Assembly (NCBI GenBank): GCA_001942185.1
Contig: MKJV01000145.1
Location: forward strand, 114,221-178,220
From: Pseudonocardia sp. CNS-004
GTDB taxonomy: Bacteria > Actinomycetota > Actinomycetes > Mycobacteriales > Pseudonocardiaceae
Reading direction: 5' to 3'
Length of the DNA stretch: 64,000 bases
Numbering within the stretch: position 1 is the stretch's first letter; the number at the start of each line of letters is the position of its first letter. Below the pieces are notes generated by a model. That model saw only the letters and a program-made list of their open reading frames with translations, made no database searches and was not told where the DNA came from. Both the position numbers and the translations under genes were made by a program. Below, piece by piece: positions 9,345 through 18,642 of the stretch.

Positions 9345-10345
9345 ATGACGGCAGCGACAGACGGTCACATCCCGGACACGGTGGCCGCGGCCAAGGCAGG
9401 CGACCAGGCCGCGTTCGCGTCCCTCGTCGAGCCACACCGGCGGGAACTGCACGTGCACTGCTACCGCATGCTCGGCTCGTTCACCGACGCCGAGGACATG
9501 GTGCAGGAGGCGCTGCTGCGGGCGTGGCGGCGCCGCGAGACGTACGCCGGCCGCGCGACGTTCCGGGCGTGGCTCTACCGCATCGCCACCAACGCGTGCC
9601 TCGACCACCTGCAGCGCCACCCACGACGTCCCGCAGGGACGGGCGAGGTGACCTGGCTCCAACCCTTCCCGGACCGGCTGCTCGAGCAGCCGGCGCCACC
9701 GGACGCCGAGCCGGACGCGGCGGCCGTGGCGCGGGAGACGATCGAGCTGGCGTTCCTCGTCGCGGTGCAGCACCTACCGCCGCGGCAGCGGGCGGTGCTC
9801 ATGCTGCGGGACGTGCTCGGCTGGTCGGCCGCGGAGAGCGCAGCCGTGCTCGACTCGACCGTCACCTCGGTGAACAGCGCGCTGCAGCGGGCGCGGGCCA
9901 CGCTGCGCGAGCACCTGCCGCGGCGGCGCTCGGAGTGGGCCGCAGCCGCCCGGCCCAGTGACGAGGAGCGCTCGGTCCTGCAGCGGTTCATCGACGCCTG
10001 CGAACGCGCCGACATGCCCGCGATCGCCTCGCTGCTGCGGGAGGACGCGGTCTTCTCGATGCCGCCGCACCCCGAGGTGACCCGTGGCCGTGGCCAGATC
10101 GTCGAGCTGTGGGGCCCGCGCTGTCCGGCCCGGCCGGGTTCGGGGAGCTCCTCCTGGTGCCGGTGCAGCTCAACCGGCAGCCCGCCGCGGCGAACTACGC
10201 GCGGAAGCCGGGAGACGCGCTGTTCCGCGCCGTGGCCGTGGACGTGCTGCGCGTCGAGGACGGGTGGATCACCGACGTGGTGTCGTTCGAGCACACGGCG
10301 GAGTTCCCCGTCTTCGACCTGCTCGGCCTCCCGGCCACCCGGTAG
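9345..10345 (+). CDS. ECF sigma-70 factor with SnoaL-like C-terminal domain (TIGR02960-like; one frameshift)
   Basis: Region 2 reads AAFASLVEPHRRELHVHCYRM, GSFTDAEDMVQEALLRAWRR; region 4 reads LPPRQRAVLMLRDVLGWSA. A NTF2/SnoaL-like extension follows (RFIDACERADMPAIASLLRE), characteristic of the long ECF family TIGR02960. The frame breaks near 10112 in ELWG (a short G run); the other frame continues PALSGPAGFGELLLVPVQLN to the stop. No classical anti-sigma gene is adjacent; in such families the extension itself is proposed to control activity. Start ATG 9345 has no strong ribosome site, and ATG 9312 is possible. Confidence 0.75.
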
Positions 10346-10356
10346 GGGGGCGAGTC

Positions 10357-10653
10357 GTGGACGCCGAGCCGATCACGTTCCTCGGCCGGCCGCTCGGGCC
10401 GTCGTTCCGGTCCCGCACCGTGACGATCCGCCCCGGCGGCACGCGGCCCTACGCCGAGGAGGAATGGCGCGACGCCCTGGTCGTCGTCGAGTGCGGGGAC
10501 GTGGTGGTGGAATGCGAGGCCGGCGGGCGGCGCACCTTCGCGACGGGTGACGTCCTCTGGCTCACCGGGACCGGCGCGCGGGCACTGCACAACGAGGGCT
10601 CGGGGAGCGCGGTGCTCGTCGCGGTGTCGCGGCGGCGCGCAGGCGAGGATTGA
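10357..10653 (+). CDS. Small cupin-like protein
   Basis: 98 residues, starting at a GTG after GGGGGGCGAG, 11 bases behind the sigma factor. The sequence (TIRPGGTRPYAEEEWRDALV, then FATGDVLWLTGTG and ALHNEGSGSAVLVAV) has the beta-strand/turn pattern of a single-domain cupin. The usual metal-binding His residues are largely absent, so a catalytic role is doubtful. Co-transcription with the ECF gene suggests it may modulate the same response. Confidence 0.6.
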   Translation: MDAEPITFLGRPLGPSFRSRTVTIRPGGTRPYAEEEWRDALVVVECGDVVVECEAGGRRTFATGDVLWLTGTGARALHNEGSGSAVLVAVSRRRAGED

Positions 10654-10678
10654 CCGGCCGGGCCCCCGGGGCCCGGTC
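10652..10678. terminator. GC-rich hairpin between convergent genes
   Basis: GACC...GGGCCCC and CGGGGCCCGGTC form a strong, slightly bulged stem that overlaps the ends of the rightward cupin gene and the leftward anti-sigma gene. Its location between convergent stops fits a bidirectional terminator, although no U-tract follows on either strand. Confidence 0.5.
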
Positions 10679-13062
10679 AGTCCCCGCTCAGCGACTTCCG
10701 GATGGACTCGACCGCGCCGCCGCGCGACCCGGAGTCATCGTCGGAGTCGCTGTCCGAGTCGCTGTCCGAGTCATCGGAGTCGTCCGAGTCGTCGCGGTCC
10801 TTGGAGTCGCGGTCCTTGGAGTCGTTCTTGTCGGACTCCTTGGCGTCGGAGTCCTTCTCGTCGGAGTCCTTCTCGTCCTCGTCGTCGTTCTTGGCCTCGG
10901 AGTCGCGATCGTCCGAGTCGGCGTCCCGGGCCGACGCGCTCCTACCGGAGTCTTCCTGCTCGTCGGAGCTGCGTGACCGGTCGGACTCTTCCTTCGTGTC
11001 CGCCTCGTCTGCCTTGTCGTCTGCCTTGTCGTCTGCCTTGTCGCCGTTCGAGGGCGGGCTGTCAGCGTCGGGGTTGTCCGAGCCGGCACCGGTCACGGCG
11101 TCGATGGCGTCGGTGATGCTGTCGCTGCCGGCGTTGTCGCTGCCGGCGTTGTCGCTGCCGGCGTTGTCGCTGCCGGCGTTGTCGCTGCCGGCGTTGTCGC
11201 TGCCTTGGCCTTCGTCGCCGCCGGGGGTGTCGGGGTCGTCGGTGTCGGTGGCGTCCGTGTCGGAGGCGGACCCGGGGGCGTCGGTGTCGTCGCCGGCCGT
11301 GTCGTCGTCGGTGTCGTCGCCGGTTGTGTCGTCGCCGGTGTCGCCGTCGGCGGTCTCCCGCCCGGTCACGTCGGTCGGGGAGTCTTCGGTTCCGTCCGCG
11401 GTTCCGTCGTCGGTGGTCGGGTCGTCGGTGGTCGAGGTGGTGGAGTTCTCGGAGCTGTCGCTCTCGGAGCTGTTGCCCTCGGTGGCGTCGGCGTCGTCGT
11501 CGGTGTCGTCCGTGGGCGGGATCGTGATGGTGGGCAGTGGCGCAACCTCGATGGAGAAGAGGGTGCCGTCGCCGGCTGCGGGTGGTTCGGCCGGGGCCTC
11601 GCTGCTCTGGTCGGCGCCGGGGGCGTCGCCGCCCTCCTGCGCCTGGGCGGGCGGAGGCGCCTCGCCGTCGGCCGCGGGGGCCGGTTCCTCGTCGGCGGAG
11701 GAGCCGGACGAGTCCTCTGCGGACTCGGAGCCGGTGCCAGCGGAGTCGCTGCTCGGCTCGGACGGTGTCTCGTCGGTGCCGCCGGAACCGGTGCTGCTCG
11801 AGCCCGTGTCATCCGCGCCGTCGCTGGAGCCGGCGTCGGTGCCGCCGGTGCCGGTGCCGGTGCTGTCGGTGTCGGAGCCGCCGGTCTCGCTGCCGCCGGT
11901 CTCGCTGCCGCCGGTCTCGCTGCCGCCGGTCTCGGAGCCACCGGTGTCGGGGCCGCCGGTGTCGGTGCCGCCGGTTTCGGAGCCGGAGTCGGCGGGCGGC
12001 TCGGCCGGGGCCGGTGCGGCGGGGTCCTGCGGCTCGGCGGGAGGCGCGGCGTCACCGCCAGTGCCACCGCCCTGATCGGCGTCAGGGGCGGGATTCTGGC
12101 CGGCGTCCGACGGGGCCTGCGGTGCAGGGGCCGGCGCATCCGCGCCTGGCTCACCGGGAGCTGGCTCCCGCGGGCCGGCCTGTTCGGAGCCCTGGTCCTC
12201 GTCCTGCCCCGGTGCGGGCGGGGCGGCGAGGATCTGCTCGTCGGGCGGGAGGTCGGCGGGGCCGGGGCCGCCGGACCCCTCCTGACCGGCGGCGGCACCG
12301 GGCTCGGTGGGCCCGACGGAGCCGGCGAGCTCCCGCTGGGCTCGGGCGAGATCGTCGCGGCCCTCCGCCGGCCGGACGTCGGACAGCGTGGCCGCGGCAG
12401 CCTCGATCTCGCGGGCGGCAACGTCGCGGCGGCCCTCGCGCAGCGCCGTGCGCGCCTGCGCGAGGTGGCCGTTCACCGCGATCGCGGCTTCGACCGACCG
12501 CGCGCGCTCGGTGTAGAAGACCTTCGACACCGGCCACAGCACGCTGCCCGGTTCGGCGTCGGACGCGCCGGCGGCGACCCCCGAGGTGGCGAGGCGACCA
12601 GGCCGCGGCCACCGCGAGCCGTCGGGCGTACGGGCTGACGGCGCGGTGCCGCCCGGACCGCAGCGCGGTGACACCGGCGGGGGGAACCTCGGCGGGAGCG
12701 ACGTCGTCGGCGGCGACACCGGCGGCGGCGGGGAGGGCTGCGGCGGGGGAGGCCGCATCGGCTGCCGCCGCAACGGCCTCCGGCCGCACCTCGGCCACCC
12801 ACGCCGCGAGCATCGCGACCAGCTCGTCCTCGGTGCCGCGTGCCGCGGGAGACACGCCGCCGGGCGCGACGCGGCCCGCCGCGAGCAGCTCGACGAGGTC
12901 GTTGTCGGCGCGCAGCGCGGCGACGTCGAGGGGATGGTCGCTGTCGTGGGGCAGAAACCCACGGTTTTCGGCGCTCGCGCCGTCGGGGAGATCGTTCTCG
13001 TCTCCGAGCCGCACCCCGACCTCCGTTTCTCGTGGTGGCGCCGGCCGGGCAACCGGCGACAA
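10677..13062 (-). CDS. RsdA-like anti-sigma-D factor with a very long repetitive tail (one frameshift)
   Basis: The N-terminus (DHPLDVAALRADNDLVELL, then DELVAMLAAWVAEVRPE) matches the sigma-D-binding region of RsdA proteins. A short hydrophobic segment (YARRLAVAAA, then LATSGVAAGASDAEPGS) and the LWPVSKVFYTERARSVEAA helix follow, as in mycobacterial RsdA. The frame changes near 12600 (one extra C, or two missing bases). The following 500-plus residues are low complexity: Pro/Ala/Gly-rich, then tandem GGSET and NAGSD units, then acidic Asp/Ser with a basic end SIRKSLSGD. The tail would be outside the membrane. Homologues usually have much shorter tails. No sigD lies beside it. Confidence 0.65.
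11121..11206 (-). repeat. 15-bp tandem repeats encoding NAGSD
   Basis: The unit GTTGTCGCTGCCGGC (plus-strand view) is repeated about five times with almost no variation, encoding tandem Asn-Ala-Gly-Ser-Asp in the tail of the RsdA-like protein. Identity at third codon positions suggests recent slippage expansion. Confidence 0.8.
11881..11995 (-). repeat. 15-bp tandem repeats encoding GGSET/GGTDT
   Basis: Units of the form CCGGTCTCGCTGCCG run in tandem and encode Gly-Gly-Ser-Glu-Thr and variants (GGPDT, GGTDT). The central four copies are nearly identical, with diverged units at the flanks, the usual pattern of slippage-driven repeats. Confidence 0.8.
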
Positions 13063-13180
13063 GACTACCCCGGCCGCCGACGCGCCCGGGGTGTCCTGTG
13101 GAACAGTCGTTCTCGGGCCGCCCGATGTTTCGCGATCGCCGATTTCCGGCCGGGTCCGGGTGGCGCAGGGGCGGATCCGA

Positions 13181-14623
13181 TCACTCGGGCAGCGCGCCCC
13201 GGCGGATCACCTCCGCGAAGAACCGCGCGCTGTCCTTCGGGGTGCGGACCTGGGTCTCGTAGTCGACGTGGATGATCCCGAACCGCTTCGCGTAGCCCCA
13301 CGCCCACTCGAAGTTGTCCAGCAGGGACCACACGTAGTAGCCGCTGACCGGGGCACCCGCCTCGATCGCGGTGTGCACGGCGGCGAGGTGGTCGCGCAGG
13401 TAGGCGACCCGGTCCGGATCGGCGACCCGGCCGTCCGGCCCCACCGTGTCCGGGAACGCCGCACCGTTCTCAGTGACCAGCAGGTCCAGGCCGGGAGCCT
13501 CCTGGGCCACCCGGAGCAGCAGCTCGGTGAGCCCGCGCGGGTCGATGCTCCACCCCATGTCGGTCTTGGGCCCGTGCTGGATCGGGAACTCGACGTCGTC
13601 GCACGCGATCCACGGGGTGGCGGTGCCGTCGCCGTGGCCGTCGGCGTTCTCCTTGGGGCGCTCCCGCGTCCAGTGCCGCACCGGCGTGGGCGTGTAGTAG
13701 TTGACGCCCAGCGCGTCGATCGGCGCCGAGATCACGTCGAGGTCGCCGTCGCGCACGAACGACCAGTCCGTGACGGTGGCCGTGTCGGCCTGGACGTCGG
13801 CGGGGTACTGCCCGTGCAGCACCGGGTCGAGGAACACGCGGTTCTGCAGCCCGTCGACGCGGCGGGCCGCATCGGCGTCGAGCGCCGAGCCGGGCTGCTC
13901 GGGGCGCACCCAGGCGAGGTTCAGCGTGATCGCGACGCGCGCCGACGGCGCGGCCTCGCGGATGGCCGCCGTCGCGAGGCCGTGGGCCAGGTTCAGGTGG
14001 TGGACGGCGGTGAGCGCGGCCGCGGGATCGGTGCGCCCGGGCGCGTGGACGCCGCTGGCGTAGCCGAGGTAGGCGCTGCACCACGGCTCGTTCAGGGTGA
14101 TGAACAGCGGCACCCGGTCGCCCAGTGCGGCCGCCACGACCCGGGCGTACTCGCCGAAGCGCTCGGCGGTGCGCCGTTCCGCCCAGCCGCCCGCGTCCTC
14201 GAGCGCCTGCGGGAGGTCCCAGTGGTAGAGCGTGATCGACGGGCTGATCCCGTGGGCGAGCAGCTCGTCCACGAGGTCGGAGTAGAAGCCCATCCCCTCG
14301 GGGTTGACCGGGCCGAGCTCGTCGGGGGTGACCTGGGGCGTGATCCGCGGCCACGAGACGGAGAACCGGTACGAGGTGAGCCCGAGCTCGGCCATCAGGG
14401 CGACGTCGTCGCGGAACCGGTGGTAGTGGTCGTCGGCGACGTCACCCGTGTCGCCCGCGGTGACCCGGCCCGGCGTGTGGGAGAAGGTGTCCCAGATCGA
14501 CGGGGTGCGCCCGCCCTCGGCGACGGCGCCCTCGATCTGGTACGCCGCGGTGGCGGAACCCCAGAGGAACCCCGGTGGGAACCGGACGGTGGCCGGCGCC
14601 GTGCCGGCCTGGGTGCTGGTCAA
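13181..14623 (-). CDS. GH1 family beta-glucosidase
   Basis: Intact about 480 residues. It has the GH1 N-terminal signature FPPGFLWGSATAAYQIEGA, the acid/base Glu in FITLNEPWCSAYLG and the nucleophile Glu in LLVTENGAAFPD, plus the aglycone-site region LLDNFEWAWGY. It hydrolyses beta-glucosides or related glycosides in the cytoplasm. The TTG at 14623 is chosen because it overlaps the stop of the pseudouridine synthase (TTGA) and has GGAAGG nine bases upstream, although the frame stays open further upstream to about 14689. Confidence 0.9.
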   Translation of the reverse strand: MTSTQAGTAPATVRFPPGFLWGSATAAYQIEGAVAEGGRTPSIWDTFSHTPGRVTAGDTGDVADDHYHRFRDDVALMAELGLTSYRFSVSWPRITPQVTPDELGPVNPEGMGFYSDLVDELLAHGISPSITLYHWDLPQALEDAGGWAERRTAERFGEYARVVAAALGDRVPLFITLNEPWCSAYLGYASGVHAPGRTDPAAALTAVHHLNLAHGLATAAIREAAPSARVAITLNLAWVRPEQPGSALDADAARRVDGLQNRVFLDPVLHGQYPADVQADTATVTDWSFVRDGDLDVISAPIDALGVNYYTPTPVRHWTRERPKENADGHGDGTATPWIACDDVEFPIQHGPKTDMGWSIDPRGLTELLLRVAQEAPGLDLLVTENGAAFPDTVGPDGRVADPDRVAYLRDHLAAVHTAIEAGAPVSGYYVWSLLDNFEWAWGYAKRFGIIHVDYETQVRTPKDSARFFAEVIRRGALPE

Positions 14624-15591
14624 CGTTCTACCTTCCGATCTTGCTGTCGAACCCACGTGTCGGCGGCCCACGCCGAGTAGGAGGTCCACGCCTGCAGGTC
14701 GAGGCGGGTGGTGAACCGGCGCAGCGTTCCGCTGAACGGGTCCCGGAACTCGAGGCCGGACGCGAGCAGCTGCAGTGGTCTGCTGAAGTCGTCGAGCGGC
14801 TTCTCGGTGAGTTCCGGGAAGAAGTCGTCGCCGAGGAGGGGAACTCCGAGCCCGTTCATGTGCACCCGCAGCTGGTGGGTGCGCCCGGTCTCGGGTGTGA
14901 GGCGGTAGCGGGCGAGCGCCCCGCCCGCGCCGTGGTCGCGGTGTGCGAGCAGCTCGACGTGCGTGACGGCGTTGACCGGGCCCGGTTCCTCGTACGCGCG
15001 GATCACACCGCGGTCCTTCACGATCCGGCTCTCCACGGTGCGGGGCAACGCGAGCGCCGGATCGTGCCGGGCGACCGCCTCGTAGGTCTTGCGGACCCGG
15101 CGGTCGCGGAACAGCGTCTGGTACGCCCCGCGACGTTCCCGGTGCACCACGAACATCAGAAGGCCCGCCGTGGGCCGGTCCAGCCGGTGGGCGGGGGAGA
15201 GCTCCGGCAGGTCCAGGTCATGGCGCAGGCGTACCAGCGCGGTCTCGAGGATGTGGCTCCCGCGCGGGATCGTGGCCAGGAAATGCGGCTTGTCGACGAT
15301 CACCAGGTGCTCGTCGCGGTGCACGACCCCGATCTCGAACGGCACCGGCGCCTCGACCGGGAGGTCGCGGTGGAACCACAGGAACTCCTCGGGCACGAAC
15401 GGCGCGTCCGGCGCGATCGGCCCGTTGCGGTCGACGATGCACCGCTCGACGAGCATCGCGTCGATCCGTGCCGGGTCGACACGCGGGAGCCGCTCGACCA
15501 GGTGGTCCCGCATGGTCGCCCAGCGTGGACCGTCGGGGGACTGCGCCGGTGTCCGCAGCCGCACGGGGTCGAGGCCGTGCCGCTGCGGCAA
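14620..15591 (-). CDS. RluA-family pseudouridine synthase
   Basis: Intact 323 residues. The catalytic motif HRLDRPTAGLLMFVV (Asp) and the downstream ETGRTHQLRVHMNGLGVPLLGDDFF block are diagnostic of RluA-type rRNA/tRNA pseudouridine synthases. The N-terminus (VERLPRVDPARIDAMLVE) replaces an S4 domain, as in the actinobacterial subgroup. It is translationally coupled to the downstream beta-glucosidase by a 4-base TTGA overlap, an odd functional pairing. The RNA target is not predictable. Confidence 0.88.
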   Translation of the reverse strand: MPQRHGLDPVRLRTPAQSPDGPRWATMRDHLVERLPRVDPARIDAMLVERCIVDRNGPIAPDAPFVPEEFLWFHRDLPVEAPVPFEIGVVHRDEHLVIVDKPHFLATIPRGSHILETALVRLRHDLDLPELSPAHRLDRPTAGLLMFVVHRERRGAYQTLFRDRRVRKTYEAVARHDPALALPRTVESRIVKDRGVIRAYEEPGPVNAVTHVELLAHRDHGAGGALARYRLTPETGRTHQLRVHMNGLGVPLLGDDFFPELTEKPLDDFSRPLQLLASGLEFRDPFSGTLRRFTTRLDLQAWTSYSAWAADTWVRQQDRKVER

Positions 15592-15627
15592 CGGTGACCT
15601 GAGCTTGCGCCTCAGTGGGGGCTCCGC

Positions 15628-16557
15628 TCAGATCTCGGCACGGATTCGGGTGAGGATCGCCTCGGTGCGATCGGGCTGCTCGACCTGGGCGCACAGCCGG
15701 TCCATCACCGCGGCGTAGTGCTCGACGTCGGAGCGCTTGTCGAGGTAGAGCGCGCTCGTGAGCTGTTCGAGGTAGACGATGTCGGGCAGGTCCGGCTCGG
15801 CGAACCGCAGGATCGCGAACGGCCCGCCCGCCGCGGCGTGCCCCCCGTAGGAGAACGGCGCCACCTGCAGCGAGATGTTGGGCAGCTCGTTCATCTCCAT
15901 CAGATGGGTGAGCTGGGCGCGGCTCTGCTCGGGCGGCAGCATCGAACGTCGCAGCGCCGCCTCGTCGACCACGGCCCACAGCGTGGGCGCGTTGGGGCCG
16001 GTGAGCAGCGCCTGGCGCTGCAGCCGGAGCTCGACGCGCCGCTCGACGTCCACCGGGTCGGTGTGGCCGAGGAGCGTGACGGAACGGGCGTAGTCGCGGG
16101 TCTGCAGCAGGCCCGGCACGAACTGGAGCTCGTAGTTGCGGATCACCGCCGAGGCCTGTTCGAGCCCGAGGTAGGTCTCGAACCAGCTGGGCAGCAGGTC
16201 CGCGTACCGGTGCCACCAGCCGGGTGTGTTGGCCTGGCGGGCCAGCTCGATGAACTGGGCCCGCTCGGCGGGGTCGCGCACCCCGAAGCAGGTGAGCAGG
16301 TCGGCCACGTCGCGTTCCTTGAACCCGACCCGGCCCAGCTCTAGCCTGCTGATCTTGGCGGGCGAGGCGCGGATCGCCTCGCCCGCGCGCTCGCGGGTGA
16401 CACCGGCCGCCTCGCGCTTGCGCCGCAGCGCGCCACCGAGCCCGATGCGCAGCACGGTGGGGCCCGTGGCGGCTCCCTTGGGAGCGGGACCGCCGACACG
16501 GTCGAGAGCGGACTGGTCGTGCGACCCGGCCTCCGCGTCGTCGGGCACGACGATCAT
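15628..16557 (-). CDS. XRE-family regulator with DUF5753
   Basis: 309 residues. The helix-turn-helix is LGGALRRKREAAGVTRERAGEAIRASPAKISRLELG (read in two parts), followed by the DUF5753 ligand-binding-like region (WFETYLGLEQASAVIRNYE, FVPGLLQTRDYAR, ISLQVAPFSYGGHAA). Such proteins pair with small DUF397 proteins in actinobacteria and regulate development or secondary metabolism. ATG 16557 has GGGGGAA upstream; further in-frame sequence up to 16824 looks non-coding. The DUF397 partner lies directly upstream on the same strand. Confidence 0.88.
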   Translation of the reverse strand: MIVVPDDAEAGSHDQSALDRVGGPAPKGAATGPTVLRIGLGGALRRKREAAGVTRERAGEAIRASPAKISRLELGRVGFKERDVADLLTCFGVRDPAERAQFIELARQANTPGWWHRYADLLPSWFETYLGLEQASAVIRNYELQFVPGLLQTRDYARSVTLLGHTDPVDVERRVELRLQRQALLTGPNAPTLWAVVDEAALRRSMLPPEQSRAQLTHLMEMNELPNISLQVAPFSYGGHAAAGGPFAILRFAEPDLPDIVYLEQLTSALYLDKRSDVEHYAAVMDRLCAQVEQPDRTEAILTRIRAEI

Positions 16558-16667
16558 CAGGTTCCCCCGGGAGTGTGTCTTGGCGCGTGTGTCTGCCTGC
16601 GCACTGTAGTGAGCACACTCACTCTGCCGTGCATCGGCACGTACGGCAAGCGTGCGCAGATGCGCGT

Positions 16668-16891
16668 TCAGCAGGCGAGGTCGTCGAGTTCCCCGCTCCT
16701 CGCCGCCCGCACGAAGTCGGCGATCGCGGCCCGCGTGCGACGAGCACGGGGCCCGCCGGGAAGCGTGAGTTGCGCAGAGCAACGTCCCCACCAGCGAGAA
16801 CCGCCAGCTCGACACAGTTCCCACTGGGGTTGCTCGCCGTGCTCTTGCGCCACTGCACGGTCTCGATGTCCTCTGTCAAACCAAGTTGCAC
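16668..16891 (-). CDS. DUF397 protein (one frameshift)
   Basis: The first frame reads VQWRKSTASNPSGNCVELAV and LAGGDVALRNSRFPAGPVL, the classic DUF397 pattern. One lost base near 16738 moves the rest (TRAAIADFVRAARSGELDDL) to another frame ending at 16668. Length after repair is about 75 residues, the normal size. A GTG at 16891 gives VQLGLTEDIETVQW. It precedes the XRE/DUF5753 gene, and such pairs behave like regulator and antagonist (WhiJ/AbaA-like systems). Confidence 0.75.
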
Positions 16892-17000
16892 GTGCAGATG
16901 CTCATGCACTGGCACTTGCGGATGCAAGTTAGAAGGTCCACGATCAGATGCGACAAGCGCCACCCGACAGGGTGGTCGCCGGCAGTGAACGGGGGAGCGC

Positions 17001-17387
17001 ATGAGTTACTCCTGGGGGGCGAGCCACGGTCCGGCGCGTGCAGGGCGCGTCACCATCGACCGCGGCGCCGCCTCGGTCCAGGACGCGGGGGTCCACCGGC
17101 CCCTCGACGTCCCCGACCCGCTCCAGGGCGCCCGACCGGCCGCCCGCCCCGCCGACACCGGCGACGCCACACCGGAACAGCAGCGGGTCGCCGACGAGCT
17201 CGCCCCGATGGTCGAGGTGTGGCAGCGGCTGCTCGCGCAGCACGTACCCGACCGCGCCGGCCGCTGCCGCACCTGCACCAAGGGCGGCACCGGCCTCCCC
17301 ACCACCCCCTGGCCGTGCGTGATCCACGGCATCGCCGACATGGCCCGCCGCTCCTACGACGCCCAACGCGGCCGAGCGGCCTCCTAG
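17001..17387 (+). CDS. Hypothetical protein with Cys-rich C-terminus
   Basis: 128 residues with GGGGGAGCGC before the ATG. The C-terminal half (VADELAPMVEVWQRLLAQHV, then GRCRTCTKGGTGLPTTPWPC and VIHGIADMARRSY) has three Cys and a His spaced like a small metal site; similar short proteins are common beside XRE/DUF397 loci in actinobacteria. It is divergent from DUF397 across about 110 bases. No function can be assigned. Confidence 0.65.
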   Translation: MSYSWGASHGPARAGRVTIDRGAASVQDAGVHRPLDVPDPLQGARPAARPADTGDATPEQQRVADELAPMVEVWQRLLAQHVPDRAGRCRTCTKGGTGLPTTPWPCVIHGIADMARRSYDAQRGRAAS

Positions 17388-17582
17388 GCCGCGCGGCGCC
17401 GGGCCCGCCAGCCCGCGCCCGGACCCCGCCCCGGCGACCACCGCTGACGCCGGGTGCCGGCGCCCCGGCGGGCCACCCCAGATCCGCGGCCGCGGACCGT
17501 CAGCGCAGCCGGTCCGCGGTCGTGCTCCACCCGATGGGGGAGGTGTGCTCGCGGGGCGGGCTCGAGGCCGAGGGCCGGTCGG

Positions 17583-18160
17583 TGGACGACTACCAGGTCT
17601 CCAAGCAGACCGACGTCCTCATGCTGTTCTACCTGCTGTCCGCCGACGAGCTGCGCCAGCTGCTTGGTGGGCTCGGCTACGCGCTTCCGCCGGAGGCCAT
17701 CCCGCGAACGATCGAGTACTACCTCGCGCGCACGTCCCACGGCTCCACGTTGAGCGCCCTCGTGCATGCCTGGGTCCTGGCTCGGGCGAACCGGGCACAG
17801 GCGCTCGAGCACTTCGAGCGCGCCGTCGTGAGCGACCTCGCGGACATCCAGGGTGGGACCACCGCCGAGGGCGTCCACCTCGACGCGATGGCAGGCTCGG
17901 TGGACCTGCTGCAGCGCTGCTTCGCCGGCCTGGAGACCCGCCACGACGCGCTCTGGTTCAACCCGCACTGGCCGCGCAGCCTCGGACGGCTGGAGTTCGC
18001 CGTCGAGTATCGCGGGCGGCCGATCACGGTTCGCGTCGTCGGCCGCGAGGTCACCGTGTCCGCCGGGCCGGGAGGCGACGGTTCCGTGCGGATCGGTTGC
18101 GGCAGCGAGGTGTGCGAGCTGCGGCCGGGCGAGACGATGCGATTCTGGCCGTCGGAGCGC
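17583..18160 (+). pseudogene. GH65 glycosidase/phosphorylase, C-terminal remnant
   Basis: From about 17583 the frame reads DDYQVSKQTDVLMLFYLLS, RTIEYYLARTSHGSTLSALV, ADIQGGTTAEGVHLDAMAG and VDLLQRCFAGLETR, the C-terminal half of family 65 enzymes (trehalose/kojibiose phosphorylase-like), then the C-terminal beta domain to ETMRFWP. The catalytic Glu, about 150 residues upstream in complete enzymes, is absent, and sequence 5' of 17583 is unrelated. No proper start exists. This is a truncated piece, not a frameshift case. Confidence 0.75.
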
Positions 18161-18378
18161 CCTGGAGGGGGCCTCGGCCGAGGAGGCGGGCGTTGCCGGC
18201 TCCACCGGTCGGGCGGACTCGTCGATGCCGGAGCCTCCGCGACTGCCGAAGAACCTGTCCGACGGTGCCGTCCGATGAAGCCCTGGACTGCCCGTGGGGT
18301 TCGGTCAGTCCGGTCGGTCCTCTCCATGGGGGTCGGACGGCCGCAGCGTCGTAGCCGGGACCGGAGCAGCGTGGCAGC

Positions 18379-18500
18379 ATGACGACAAGCGACGAAACCG
18401 AGCGCAAATACGTGCCGCCAGCGGGTCGTGATCTCCCGGACTGGACCCGAACCGCCGGTATCGACAGGACCGCCGATCTCGAGGAACAGACAATCTGGCG
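18379..18500 (+). pseudogene. CYTH-domain N-terminal fragment
   Basis: MTTSDETERKYVPPAGRDLP and TADLEEQTIW match the first 40 or so residues of CYTH/CHAD proteins, which start with the ExExK-type motif (ETERKY). Homology ends by about 18500 and the frame runs on into the unrelated methyltransferase. It appears to be a 5' scrap joined to foreign sequence. Confidence 0.5.
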
Positions 18501-18642
18501 CCGGCCGTCGTCGGTGATCCGGCGCAGCCGGATCGGGCGGCTCGGCGACCTCGCGATGTCTCTGTTTCGTTCGTTGTCCCCGGCGCCCGCCGGGTCGACA
18601 CTTCCGTTGCCCGGTCGGAACGCGGCGGAGGGGGTGCGGCAA

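Noticed and set aside
11121..11995. Regular 15-bp repeats as a CRISPR-like array
   Set aside because: Units are contiguous, in frame and without unique spacers; they encode the protein tail.
11205..12638. 477-codon rightward frame (Gly/Val/Ala rich) over the anti-sigma gene
   Set aside because: Its low-complexity Gly-Val pattern is the mirror of the acidic tail on the other strand; the leftward frame carries the RsdA head, helix and conserved blocks.
16700..17000. tRNA or small RNA gene in gaps
   Set aside because: No cloverleaf or CCA-type end was found here or in other gaps by eye; a covariance-model scan would be decisive.
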